This document shows, in pieces, positions 6,652-14,328 of a stretch of 16,193 bases of DNA. Both the position numbers and the translations under genes were made by a program. The DNA is from JAGWRA01 sp035534615. GTDB taxonomy: Bacteria > Acidobacteriota > Vicinamibacteria > Vicinamibacterales > CAVVIG01. The stretch covers positions 1-16,193 of the forward strand of contig DATLRO010000025.1 of the NCBI GenBank assembly GCA_035534615.1. Direction: 5' to 3'. Under the pieces are notes generated by a model. That model was not told the origin of the DNA. It ran no database searches and was given only the letters and a program-made list of their open reading frames with translations. Position 1 is the stretch's first letter, and every line of letters starts with the position of its first letter.

Positions 6652-8355
6652 ATGACACGTGTTCGAACAACGGTACTCACCACGACGGCGGCCCTGGCGG
6701 CCGCCGTCGTGATCTTCGCCTTCTGGACCCTCCCCCCGAAAGCCCGCCGCCTTTCCCCTCCCGCGTGGACGCCGCCGCCGACCGCGGTGGACGGCGCTTA
6801 TCACATCCACACGGTGCACTCCGATGGCAGCGGCACCATCCGTCAGGTCGCCGCCGCGGCCGCACGCGTCGGCCTGCGGTTCGCCATCATCACCGACCAC
6901 GGCGGCGGCACGCGGATCCTCCCGCCGGCCTACCACTCGGGCGTCCTGTGCATCGATGCCGTCGAGATCAGCACGACCGGCGGCCACTACGTCGCCCTCG
7001 GGCTGGCGCCCACGCCGTATCCGCTCGGCGGCGAGCCGCGGGACGTCGTCGCCGACGTCGCCCGCCTGGGCGGCTTCGGCATCGTGGCTCATCCGTACTC
7101 GCCCAAGCGGGCGCTCCGCTGGACGAGCTGGAACCTGCCGTTCAACGGCATCGAATGGATGAATGCCGACAGCGAACGCCGGCAGCGCACCCCCTGGCAG
7201 ATCGCCACCGCGCTGACGCACTATCCGTTCCGTCCGGCCGAAACGCTCGCCTCGCTCTTCAAGCGGCCGATCCGGAGCCTGGCGCGCTGGGACTCGCTGA
7301 CCGAGGCGCGCCGCGTCGTCGGCCTCGCGGGCGCCGACGCGCACGCCCGGGTCGGCTGGGGCGGCACCGAAGAGCAGGGCGGGACGACCCTGGCCCGCCT
7401 GCCGAGTTACCAGGCGTCCTTCGGCGCCTTTTCGATCCACGCCGAGATCGCCCGGCCGCTGACGGGCGACGCCGTCGAAGACACCCGCACCATCCTCGCG
7501 GCGATCGAAGCGGGCCACGTCTACACGTCGATCGACGGCCTGGCGCATCCGGCGGCGTTCACGTTCACCGCCCGCAGCGGCGCCAACGAGGCGGACGAAG
7601 GGGATGACCTCGTGCTGGACGGCCCGGTCACGCTCCGGGCCCGGGTCAACGACCCGACCGCCACGCTCGTGCTGTTCCGGAACGGCATCCCGATCGCGCG
7701 CGCCGGCGGGGGAACGTTGACGTTTCACGCACCGGCGGAACCGGCCGTGTTCCGCGTGGAAGCCCACCTGCCGGGCGAGCCCCGCCCGCTGCCGGTGCCC
7801 TGGATCGTCAGCAATCCTGTCTACGTTCTGACCAGCCCCCGGACGCCGCTGCCGCCCCCGCCGCCGTTGCCGGTGATCGCGTCGGAGGCGCTGCCGGGCA
7901 CCGGCCCGGACCGCTGGCACACCGAGCGCGCCCCTGGATCGACCGTCACGGTCGCGTCGGCGGCCGCGCCGGGCGGCCCCGCGGCGGTGCAGATCGACTT
8001 CAGGCTGGCCGGCGGCGAGCGCAACGGCCAGTACGTCGCGGCGGTGCGCCCCGCGCCCTCCGACATCGCGTTCTACGATCGGCTCGCGTTCCGGGCGCAC
8101 GCCAGCCGCCCGCTGCGGATGTCGATGCAGCTCCGCGACACCTCCGGCCGCCGCTGGCTGCGATCCGTCTACGTCGGTCCCGACAGCCGGTCGATCGTCG
8201 TCCCGTTCACGGACCTGCGGCCGGTCGACCCGGCGTCGACGCCCAGTCCGGACCTCGACCACGTGCGGTCCATCATCTTCGCGGTGGATCTGACGAACGC
8301 CCACCCGGGCGCCTCGGGCACGATTTGGCTGAGCGACCTGCGGCTGGAGCGCTGA
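6652..8355 (+). CDS. Membrane-anchored PHP-domain metallohydrolase (CehA/McbA-like) with C-terminal sugar-binding-like domain
   Basis: 567 residues from the ATG at 6652 (GAGGG four bases upstream). The frame stays open far upstream, but that part is a shadow of metK. Residues about 6-27 form an N-terminal hydrophobic anchor or uncleaved signal, so the enzyme is probably periplasmic. The PHP metal-binding set is complete: HIHTVHSDG (51-59), ITDH (80-83), Glu105 in VEIS, VAHPY (145-149) and GADAHAR (227-233). This is a phosphoesterase-type metallocentre and the family includes CehA/McbA-like hydrolases. A beta-rich segment follows (about 300-400), then a proline-rich linker (PPPPPP), then a carbohydrate-binding-type jelly-roll candidate (about 420-567, 'FYDRLAFRAHAS..LRMSMQLRDTSGRRWLRSVYVGPDS' region). 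The true substrate is unknown; a surface glycan or phosphodiester are options. It lies 47 bases after metK and may be cotranscribed, though no functional link is obvious. It converges on the lptF-lptG gene with an 18-base gap. Confidence 0.85.
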   Translation: MTRVRTTVLTTTAALAAAVVIFAFWTLPPKARRLSPPAWTPPPTAVDGAYHIHTVHSDGSGTIRQVAAAAARVGLRFAIITDHGGGTRILPPAYHSGVLCIDAVEISTTGGHYVALGLAPTPYPLGGEPRDVVADVARLGGFGIVAHPYSPKRALRWTSWNLPFNGIEWMNADSERRQRTPWQIATALTHYPFRPAETLASLFKRPIRSLARWDSLTEARRVVGLAGADAHARVGWGGTEEQGGTTLARLPSYQASFGAFSIHAEIARPLTGDAVEDTRTILAAIEAGHVYTSIDGLAHPAAFTFTARSGANEADEGDDLVLDGPVTLRARVNDPTATLVLFRNGIPIARAGGGTLTFHAPAEPAVFRVEAHLPGEPRPLPVPWIVSNPVYVLTSPRTPLPPPPPLPVIASEALPGTGPDRWHTERAPGSTVTVASAAAPGGPAAVQIDFRLAGGERNGQYVAAVRPAPSDIAFYDRLAFRAHASRPLRMSMQLRDTSGRRWLRSVYVGPDSRSIVVPFTDLRPVDPASTPSPDLDHVRSIIFAVDLTNAHPGASGTIWLSDLRLER

Positions 8356-8373
8356 CGCGCCTGGGGTGCCGGT

Positions 8374-10743
8374 TCAGGTCCGGACGGTGAGCAGCAGGTA
8401 CGCGGCGCCGGCGCCGAACAGCAGGTTCGGCGCCCAGGCCGCCAGCAGGGGAGTCAGGACGCCGCTGCTGCCGACGGCGATGAAGAAGCTCAGCATGATC
8501 CAGTAGGTCACCGCCAGCACGATCCCGATCCCGATGCCGTACATCGCGCCCCGCCGGCCGGTCGAGACCGCGAACGGGACGGCGAGCAGCGTCATGATCA
8601 CGGCCACGAACGGGAACGCGATCTTCTTCTGGAGCGCGACGACGTACGGCACCACGTAGAAGCCGGCGGCCCGCAGCTGGCCGATGTACCGCTTCAGCTG
8701 CGAATACGTCATCTGCTCGGCGTCCGGCGGCGCCGTCTTGAAATAGCCGGCCGGCTCCAGATCGAGCCGCCGCTCGCTGAACCGCGTCCAGGCCCCGACA
8801 TGCGGGTCGCCCCTCCGGCCCGGCGCGGCCGCGCCGAACCGCCGGACCCAGCCGTCCCGTGCGTCCCACATCATCTCGAGGCCGCCGCCCGCCGTCCGGA
8901 CCGGCACCGACGCGACCCGGCTCGCGAACGTCATCCCGGTCAGCCGCCACGCCTGCGGGTCGACCTGGTAGATCGTCAGGTGATCGAACTCGTCGCGGCG
9001 CGGATCGAACAGCCCGTAGTGGTAGATGGCCCCGTGGCGGCCGACGACCCAGTGCCGGTTCATGACGTCCAGCGTCCGCGGCGGATACCCCTTCATGATG
9101 CCGTGCAGCGTGTCGGCGCGCCGGTTGGAGGCCGCCAGCACGTGTTCCTCGAGCGTGAACAGGGTGCCGCTCGCCAGGGCGCCGAACAGCACGAGCGGCA
9201 GCGCCACCCGGTACAGGCTGATGCCGCACGCCTTCATGACCGCCAGCTCGCTGTTCTTCGTCAGCAGCCCGACCGTCACCAGCGTGGCCACGAGCGTCGT
9301 GATCGGAATCACGTAATACACGAACTGCGGCGTCGCGTAATAGAAATACTGCAGCAGCATCGCCATCGTCGCCTGCCCCTTGAACAGCTTGTCGGACAGG
9401 TCGATGAAGGTCGAGATGTAGAAGATGCCGAGCAGCCCCAGGAAGCCGAGCGCGAACACCCGCAGGTACTGCTTCGCCACGTAGAGGTCGAGCAGGTGCG
9501 GCCGGGGAAACGAGAACGACGGGATTTTGACGACCAGCACGACCCGGCCGCCGCGTGCGGTCCGATCCGCAGGGGAGGCGGCCGCCGTCCCGTCCGCCGG
9601 CTGGCGCCGGCGCAGCGGCAGCGCGATGCGCAACGGCTGGTCGGCCGACCGGGCCCGCCAGAGGATCGCCACGACCCCGAAGGCCCCCAGGACGATGTTC
9701 GGCAGCCAGGGGGCCAGGCCGGGCGACATCTGGCCGCCGGTGGCCATCGCCTGGCCCATCCACATGATCACGTAGTACACGAAGATCACCGCCACGCCGA
9801 CCACGAAGCTCGACAGTTTCCCGTCCCGCCGGCTCGACGCCCCCAGCGCCAAACCGATCAGGGCGAAGACCAGGCACGCCACCGGGATCGAGAACTTCTT
9901 CTGGATCTCCATCTCGGGATCCTTCGAGGAGAGCCCGAGCTTGTTGGACTGCTGGATCTGCTGGTGCAGCTGCTGGATGGTCATCTCGCGCTCGCCCCGC
10001 ATCAGGGTCGACCGCGGAAACACCGCCTGCGGATCCAGCGTCAGCACGAACTGCTTGAACGCCATCGCCTGGTAGCTGTCCGGCTTGTCGGCGACCGTCG
10101 TGTGCCGGGTCCCGTCATCCAGCACCATCGCCACCTTCCGGTGCACCCGGTCGAGCGCCAGCCGGCCGGTCTTCGCGAAGTAGACGACCGTCCGGTCCGG
10201 CTGCTGGGTGTCCGCCAGGAAGACCCCGTGCCAGCGGCCGTCGGCCGTCACGTCCTGGACGTACAGCACCTGCTGCGGGAAGTCGTCGAAGAACACCCGC
10301 GGCTTGACGTCGGAGGCGGCCCGCGACGCGATGATGCCGTAGGTGATCTCCCGGAAGGCCTGGTTGGCGTTCGGCAGCGCCACGATGATGACGTAGGAGG
10401 CCGCCGCCCAGCAGGCCAGCGCCAGGATCGCCACCGGCCGCAGCAGCCGGTACAGGCTGACCCCGCAGGCCTGCAGCGCCACGAACTCCCGGTCGGCCGA
10501 CAGCCGCCCGAAGCCGATCAGCAGGCCGACCAGGAGCGCCATCGGGATGGTCAGCGCCAGGGCCTGCGGCAGCAGGGTGGCCAGCACGCGCAGGATGATG
10601 GGCCAGGCCACCCCTTTGGCGATGAGCTTCTCGGCCTGGTCGGCGAGCGGCGGAATCTCGAGTACGAACGTGAGCACCAGCAGGCTGATCAGCAGCGGCG
10701 GGATGATCTCCCGGACGATGTAGCGGTCGACGGTGCGGAACAT
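8374..10743 (-). CDS. lptFG: Fused LptF-LptG lipopolysaccharide export permease
   Basis: 789 residues, about twice the size of LptF or LptG. Both YjgP/YjgQ-type permease halves are present in one uninterrupted frame. Half 1 (about 1-365) starts MFRTVDRYIVREI and has the cytoplasmic coupling motif LSADREFVALQACGVSLYR (81-99), a periplasmic beta-jellyroll (about 135-250) and terminal membrane helices from about 286. A charged linker (about 366-405) follows. Half 2 (about 406-789) repeats the plan: LLDLYVAKQYLRVF, coupling motif LTKNSELAVMKACGISLYR (494-512), jellyroll (about 550-680) and C-terminal helices (about 705-785). In the Lpt pathway LptF and LptG pair with the LptB ATPase in the inner membrane to extract LPS and pass it through LptC/LptA; here both permease roles seem to sit on one chain. 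The ATG at 10743 is preferred by homology; there is no Shine-Dalgarno and the frame is open to 10887. No lptA, lptB or lptC is in the window. Confidence 0.9.
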   Translation of the reverse strand: MFRTVDRYIVREIIPPLLISLLVLTFVLEIPPLADQAEKLIAKGVAWPIILRVLATLLPQALALTIPMALLVGLLIGFGRLSADREFVALQACGVSLYRLLRPVAILALACWAAASYVIIVALPNANQAFREITYGIIASRAASDVKPRVFFDDFPQQVLYVQDVTADGRWHGVFLADTQQPDRTVVYFAKTGRLALDRVHRKVAMVLDDGTRHTTVADKPDSYQAMAFKQFVLTLDPQAVFPRSTLMRGEREMTIQQLHQQIQQSNKLGLSSKDPEMEIQKKFSIPVACLVFALIGLALGASSRRDGKLSSFVVGVAVIFVYYVIMWMGQAMATGGQMSPGLAPWLPNIVLGAFGVVAILWRARSADQPLRIALPLRRRQPADGTAAASPADRTARGGRVVLVVKIPSFSFPRPHLLDLYVAKQYLRVFALGFLGLLGIFYISTFIDLSDKLFKGQATMAMLLQYFYYATPQFVYYVIPITTLVATLVTVGLLTKNSELAVMKACGISLYRVALPLVLFGALASGTLFTLEEHVLAASNRRADTLHGIMKGYPPRTLDVMNRHWVVGRHGAIYHYGLFDPRRDEFDHLTIYQVDPQAWRLTGMTFASRVASVPVRTAGGGLEMMWDARDGWVRRFGAAAPGRRGDPHVGAWTRFSERRLDLEPAGYFKTAPPDAEQMTYSQLKRYIGQLRAAGFYVVPYVVALQKKIAFPFVAVIMTLLAVPFAVSTGRRGAMYGIGIGIVLAVTYWIMLSFFIAVGSSGVLTPLLAAWAPNLLFGAGAAYLLLTVRT

Positions 10744-10803
10744 GCGGCTGTCTGGCTGGCACGCCGGGCCGGGTGGTGACGGCCGATTCGGTGCTGCGGC
10801 CCG

Positions 10804-10809
10804 ATTGTA
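10804..10809 (-). promoter_or_regulatory. Candidate -10 element for lptFG
   Basis: TACAAT on the minus strand (5 of 6), giving a predicted start near 10797 and a leader of about 54 nt to the ATG at 10743. The -35 region is poor, so support is moderate. Confidence 0.4.
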
Positions 10810-10959
10810 CCGCGGCCGCGCGCATGACACGAAGCGAAGATCCGAACGGAATCGAAAGGGCCTGGCGGCTGCGGGGCGACCGGGCACGGAAGCCTAGGGC
10901 ATGTCCCTGCGCCGGGCATCCGCAAAGCATGCACAGGGGGCTTTTCCGATGGATTTCCT

Positions 10960-10993
10960 TTGAGTCCGATAATATATGTTATGTTAACTAACA
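10960..10993 (+). promoter_or_regulatory. AT-rich island with -10-like boxes and operator-like palindrome
   Basis: Contains TTGAGT (10960-10965), GATAAT (10968-10973), overlapping TATATG/TATGTT boxes, and the inverted repeat TGTTA-AC-TAACA (10982-10993). It stands out sharply against the surrounding GC-rich DNA. It may be a distal ctaA promoter with a regulator site, giving a leader of about 110 nt. No single -35/-10 pair has ideal spacing, so the exact start is uncertain. Confidence 0.4.
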
Positions 10994-11073
10994 ACTCCTG
11001 TGGCCCGCACATCCCACAGCGACACATGCCGCGGCGACCGGTCCGCGCCCACTCCGACTCCCCCGGCCCCTCG

Positions 11074-11082
11074 TGCTACGAT
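11074..11082 (+). promoter_or_regulatory. Extended -10 element immediately upstream of ctaA
   Basis: TG-C-TACGAT fits an extended -10 (TGn plus 4 of 6). It ends 10 bases before the ATG at 11093, predicting a leader of only about 3-4 nt. No -35 match is seen. Confidence 0.35.
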
Positions 11083-11092
11083 CGTTCGCGTC

Positions 11093-12148
11093 ATGCCCCT
11101 GCCTGAGAACGCCGTCACCCCGGATTCGACACCTCCTTCGGCACCGCACGCCTCGGGCGACTCACGCGTGGCGCGCTGGCTGCCACGCTACGCGTGGGGC
11201 GTGCTGGCCTACAACGTCGCCGTCATCCTCTGGGGCGCCGTCGTCCGCGCCAGCGGCTCCGGCAACGGCTGCGGCGATCACTGGCCGCTGTGCGAGGGCC
11301 AGGTCATTCCGCACGCGGCGCAGATCGCGACGGTCATCGAGTTCGCCCATCGGCTGACCAGCGGCGTCGCCGTGGTGCTGGTGGTCGGCCTGCTGGCATT
11401 CAGCCTGCGGTCCGTCGCGGCCGGCCACCCGGCCCGCCGGTATGCCGCGGCGGCACTCGGGTTCACGCTCGTCGAGGGGCTGATCGGGGCGGCGCTCGTC
11501 CTGCTCGGCGACACCGGCACGAACGCGTCGATGGGCCGGGTCGCCATCCTGTCGGTCCACCTGGTGAACACGTTCCTGCTGCTGGCCGCGCTGGCGCTGG
11601 CGGCGCGCGCCTTCGGGGCGGCCGGACGGGCGCCCGGGGAGGAACCGCGGCCCGGGGGCGGCCTGTCGGCGCTGTATGGCGCCGGACTGCTGGGAACGCT
11701 CGCCGTGGCGGTGACCGGCACGATTGCGGCGCTCAGCGACACGCTGTTCCACGTCACGTCGCTGGCGACCGGCCTGCAGCTCGATTTCGCGGCGACGTCC
11801 AGCCCGATGCTGCGGCTCCGGATCGTCCATCCCGTGCTGGCCGTGACGGTCGCCGGCCTGCTGCTGGCGCTGGCCGGGCGCACCCGGGCGTCGGCGGCCG
11901 CCCCGCCGCGTGCCCGGCGGCTCGCCGCCCGTCTTGCGGCGCTCGTCGTCCTGCAGCTGGGCATCGGGGCCTCGGACGTGGCGCTGCTCGCGCCGTTGTG
12001 GATCCAGGTGCTGCACCTGCTGACGGCCGACCTGATCTGGATTGTGCTCGTGCTGCTGTCGGCGGAGATGTGGCCCGTGCCGGCCACCGGTCGGGCGCCG
12101 CGGTCGCGGCCGGCGGCTGCGACCGGCGCCGGCGTGACCGCCGGCTGA
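11093..12148 (+). CDS. ctaA: Heme A synthase, COX15/CtaA family
   Basis: 351-residue polytopic membrane protein. CtaA/Cox15 oxidises the C8 methyl of heme O to the formyl group of heme A, the cofactor of aa3-type cytochrome oxidase. Family landmarks: the extracytoplasmic Cys pair in GSGNGCGDHWPLC (Cys60, Cys67); IEFAHRLTS with the catalytic Glu83 and heme-ligand His86; and further ligand candidates His156 (LSVHLVNT), His246 (RIVHPVLAV) and His308 (QVLHLLTADL). About eight hydrophobic helices are visible, in two four-helix halves joined by a loop (about 175-190). The first ~27 residues are Pro/Ser/Thr-rich and disordered. The frame reaches an upstream GTG at 11000, which would add 31 low-complexity residues; ATG 11093 is preferred although it lacks a Shine-Dalgarno. 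No other oxidase-assembly gene (ctaB, coxA) is in the window, so it stands alone between lptFG and parB. Confidence 0.92.
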   Translation: MPLPENAVTPDSTPPSAPHASGDSRVARWLPRYAWGVLAYNVAVILWGAVVRASGSGNGCGDHWPLCEGQVIPHAAQIATVIEFAHRLTSGVAVVLVVGLLAFSLRSVAAGHPARRYAAAALGFTLVEGLIGAALVLLGDTGTNASMGRVAILSVHLVNTFLLLAALALAARAFGAAGRAPGEEPRPGGGLSALYGAGLLGTLAVAVTGTIAALSDTLFHVTSLATGLQLDFAATSSPMLRLRIVHPVLAVTVAGLLLALAGRTRASAAAPPRARRLAARLAALVVLQLGIGASDVALLAPLWIQVLHLLTADLIWIVLVLLSAEMWPVPATGRAPRSRPAAATGAGVTAG

Positions 12149-12176
12149 TCGGCCGGCCGGCGGCCGCGGGTCAGCC
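12143..12176. terminator. Stem-loop spanning the convergent ctaA and parB stop codons
   Basis: GGCTGA (12143-12148) pairs with TCAGCC (12171-12176), and the loop holds a second stem CGGCC/GGCCG (12150-12154 with 12162-12166). Both stop codons lie in the outer stem, so it is symmetric for the two genes. There is no T-tract. It may be a bidirectional terminator or mRNA 3' stabiliser. Confidence 0.4.
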
Positions 12177-12989
12177 CTTCCGCAGGTCCTTCAGGATGGC
12201 TTCGAGCGCGGAAATAATCTCGTCCCGGTTCACGCGCCCCTTCGAGAACTGCATGCGGAGGTTGAAGGCCTTCGAGGGCGGGCGGAACTTGAAGACGAAC
12301 GCCTTCGGCCGGCCCGGCCTGGGCTTGGCCGTCTCGGCGCGGACCTGCTGGCGCGTGGCCCCGCCCTGGCTCGCGATCTTCTCCACGAGCGCCATCATTT
12401 TTCCGACATCCGCCTGACGAACTATCTGCAGCAGCAGTGACTTAGAGGAAATGTCGGCCAGCCGACAAAGCTGGCGGACGTCCTCGGGCATGACGGCAAT
12501 CGACAGCGACTCGGTGATCGACGTCCGGGACTTCCCCAGCCGCCGCGCGAGGTCTTCGTGGGTGTAGCCGCACCGGTCGGCGAGCGCATGGAGCGCCTCC
12601 GCCTCCTCGAACGGCGTGAGGTCCTTCCGCTGGAGGTTCTCGACGAGCGCGAGCTCGATGACCTCCGTGTCGTCCACCTCCCGGACGATGACCGGCACCT
12701 CCTGGATGCCGGCCTGGACGGCCGCCTGATAGCGGCGCTCGCCGGCGATGATCTGGTACCGGTCGCCGCGCTGCCGCACGACGAGCGGCTCGATGATCCC
12801 CTTCTCGCCGATCGAGGCGATCAGCTCGGAGAGGTCGCCCATCAGCTGCCGCGGCTGGCCCGGGTTCGGATCGACCCGGTCGATCGGCACGAGGCGGCCG
12901 ATCGGCGCCCCCGCCGAGGCGGCCAGGGCGTCCACGTAGTGCTCGTCGTGGCGCATCTGAATACTGGACGGCAAGCCGCGCCTAGGCAC
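12171..12989 (-). CDS. parB: Chromosome partitioning protein ParB (Spo0J family)
   Basis: 272 residues. ParB binds centromere-like parS sites and, in chromosomal systems, spreads as a CTP-dependent clamp, working with ParA to segregate origins. The N-terminal CTPase/ParB domain (about 30-125) has GEKGIIEPLVVR (61-72), the nucleotide-binding motif GERRYQAA (83-90) and ENLQRKDLTPFEEA (117-130). The helix-turn-helix is at about 142-163 (YTHEDLARRLGKSRTSITES). A basic linker (about 215-235) leads to a short C-terminal dimerisation-like segment (about 240-272). The start is GTG at 12989, overlapping the parA stop by 8 bases and preceded by a perfect AGGAGGT at 8 bases, so it is firmly placed and cotranscribed with parA. 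No parS-like palindrome was seen in the window. The first ~28 residues are less conserved, as usual for the family. Confidence 0.94.
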   Translation of the reverse strand: MPRRGLPSSIQMRHDEHYVDALAASAGAPIGRLVPIDRVDPNPGQPRQLMGDLSELIASIGEKGIIEPLVVRQRGDRYQIIAGERRYQAAVQAGIQEVPVIVREVDDTEVIELALVENLQRKDLTPFEEAEALHALADRCGYTHEDLARRLGKSRTSITESLSIAVMPEDVRQLCRLADISSKSLLLQIVRQADVGKMMALVEKIASQGGATRQQVRAETAKPRPGRPKAFVFKFRPPSKAFNLRMQFSKGRVNRDEIISALEAILKDLRKG

Positions 12990-13737
12990 GATCGATGACC
13001 TCCTCGCACAGGCTGTAATATTCCGTGGCGCCCGACGAGTCGGGCGCGAACGTGAAGATCGATTCCTTGTACGCCGGGCTCTCCTCGAGCCGGACGCTCT
13101 TGGTGATGACGGTCTTGAAGACCTTCCCGCCGAACACCTTCTGGATCTGGGCCCGGATGTCCCGCGCGAGCGACGTCCGCCGGTCGTGCATGGTAATGAC
13201 GACCCCGAGAATCTGCAGCGCCGGATTCGGCCGCGCCCGCACCTTCTCGATCGTCTCGAGCAGGTCGTCGGTCCCCTCCAGCGCGAAATAGGACGACTGA
13301 ATCGGGATGAGCAGGTGGGTCGACGCCACCAGGGCGTTGACGGTCAGCAGGCCGAGGGTCGGCGGACAGTCGATGATGATGGCCGCGTACTGGTCCCGGA
13401 TCGCCTCCAGGCGATCCTTCAGCCGGAAATGCGCATCCATCTCCCCCACCAGCTTGGCCTCGAGCTTGGCGAGCGCAATCCGCGACGGCGCCACCCACAG
13501 GTTCGGCAGCGACGAGGGCTGGATCACGTCGGCCAGCGTGCAGTGGTCCTCCGCGATCGCGTCGTACACGCTCCGCGTCACCTGCTGCATGTCGAGAAAC
13601 GACATGGTGCTGTTGGCCTGCGGATCGAGGTCGATCAGAAGCGTCGGCTTGCCGCGCAGGGCCAGCGCGGCCGCCAGATTGACGGCGGTCGTGGTCTTGC
13701 CGACGCCGCCTTTCTGATTCGCAATGGCGACGATCAT
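12982..13737 (-). CDS. parA: Chromosome partitioning ATPase ParA (Soj family)
   Basis: 251 residues, typical of short chromosomal ParA/Soj proteins without an N-terminal DNA-binding extension. This ATPase binds nucleoid DNA non-specifically in its ATP form and is stimulated by ParB to move origins. Visible: the deviant Walker A KGGVGKTT (9-16, signature Lys9 and Lys14), the A' motif LIDLDPQANST (34-44), and Walker B IIIDCPPTLG (120-129). The block RDIRAQIQKVFGGKVFKTVITKSVRLEESP is also typical of Soj. The ATG at 13737 is the family N-terminus (MIVAIANQKGG). The upstream consensus promoter gives a leader of about 33 nt. It precedes parB with an 8-base overlap, and no partner of the plasmid type (replication gene, toxin-antitoxin) is nearby, so it is the chromosomal copy. 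Confidence 0.96.
   Translation of the reverse strand: MIVAIANQKGGVGKTTTAVNLAAALALRGKPTLLIDLDPQANSTMSFLDMQQVTRSVYDAIAEDHCTLADVIQPSSLPNLWVAPSRIALAKLEAKLVGEMDAHFRLKDRLEAIRDQYAAIIIDCPPTLGLLTVNALVASTHLLIPIQSSYFALEGTDDLLETIEKVRARPNPALQILGVVITMHDRRTSLARDIRAQIQKVFGGKVFKTVITKSVRLEESPAYKESIFTFAPDSSGATEYYSLCEEVIDRA
12998..13004 (-). promoter_or_regulatory. Consensus ribosome binding site of parB inside parA
   Basis: AGGAGGT on the minus strand with 8 bases to the GTG start at 12989. It is the best Shine-Dalgarno in the window and decides the GTG start. Confidence 0.8.
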
Positions 13738-13776
13738 GAGGGGTGACTGTTCCTGCCGGAGTGAAGGGTCCGAGCC

Positions 13777-13805
13777 ATTCTAGGGAGGCCCGGACGGCCT
13801 GTCAA
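13777..13805 (-). promoter_or_regulatory. Near-consensus promoter of parAB
   Basis: Perfect TTGACA (13805-13800), a 17-base spacer and TAGAAT (13782-13777, 5 of 6). The predicted transcription start is near 13770. It is the strongest promoter match in the window. Confidence 0.75.
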
Positions 13806-13814
13806 GGATGGGGC

Positions 13815-13829
13815 GCCCGCCGGGCGGGC
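13815..13829 (-). terminator. GC hairpin after the bifunctional nuclease gene
   Basis: GCCCGCC-G-GGCGGGC is a perfect 15-base inverted repeat, in practice a 5-bp stem with a 5-base loop. It lies between the stop of the DUF151 gene and the parA -35. There is no T-tract, so terminator function is uncertain. Confidence 0.35.
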
Positions 13830-13832
13830 CGG

Positions 13833-14318
13833 TCACATCTTGTACTTGCCGAGGTCGTCGGAATCGAGACTCTCGAGCCACTGCTGGAGCCGGTCCGCAT
13901 CCGCCTTCTCCGACGAGAAGTCGACCGTCTTGGCGTTGTCGATCACCGCGTCCTCGACGAAGATCGGCGCCCGCGCCCGCAGCGCCAGCGCAATCGCGTC
14001 GCTCGGCCGCGCGTCGACCGCCATCGTCGCCCCGCCCGACACCAGGTAGATCAGCGCGTAGAACGTGTTGTCCTTCAGGTCGGAGACCACCACCTTCTCC
14101 ACGCTCGCCTGCAGATCCTGGATGACGTTCCGCAGCAGGTCGTGCGTCATCGGCCGGGGGGTCGAGACGTTCTCGATCTGCAGCGCGATGGCGTTCGCTT
14201 CGAACACCCCCACCCAGATCGGCAGCACCCGCTGGCCGTCCCGGTCCCGCAGGATGATGATCGGCATGTTGGTGATCGGGTCCACCATCAGCCCCTTGAT
14301 TGTCATCTCGATCTGCAT
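13833..14318 (-). CDS. Bifunctional nuclease (BFN, DUF151) family protein
   Basis: 161 residues, the normal size of a single BFN domain plus a short acidic tail. Diagnostic blocks are present: LPIWVGVFEANAIALQIE (32-49), RPMTHDLL (55-62) and DARPSDAIALALR (102-114). Family members have been reported to have nuclease activity in plants and bacteria, but the physiological role in bacteria is poorly defined and is not settled by this sequence. There is no signal peptide, so it is cytoplasmic. The last ~30 residues (SSEKADADRLQQWLESLDSDDLG) could be a helical tail. The ATG at 14318 has only a weak upstream AGGG. The gene lies between miaB (35-base gap) and parA and has its own TTGACA promoter over the end of miaB. 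Confidence 0.92.
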   Translation of the reverse strand: MQIEMTIKGLMVDPITNMPIIILRDRDGQRVLPIWVGVFEANAIALQIENVSTPRPMTHDLLRNVIQDLQASVEKVVVSDLKDNTFYALIYLVSGGATMAVDARPSDAIALALRARAPIFVEDAVIDNAKTVDFSSEKADADRLQQWLESLDSDDLGKYKM

Positions 14319-14328
14319 GATGCCCTAC

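Larger units (their letters stand above)
10744..11092. other. Divergent intergenic region between lptFG and ctaA
   Basis: 349 bases without a gene I can support. It holds the lptFG -10 candidate at its left end, GC-rich sequence of no recognisable type to about 10940, an AT-rich island at 10960-10993, and an extended -10 close to ctaA. A short plus-strand frame (10773-10991) crosses the lptFG leader but has no ribosome site or recognisable protein character. Confidence 0.6.

Noticed and set aside
8800..10779. 659-codon plus-strand frame opposite lptFG
   Set aside because: Fully antisense to the LptF-LptG gene, His/Arg/Gln-rich, no recognisable domain.
10773..10991. 72-codon plus-strand ORF in the lptFG-ctaA intergenic region
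   Set aside because: No Shine-Dalgarno, no hydrophobic or domain pattern, ends in the AT-rich island; more likely chance.
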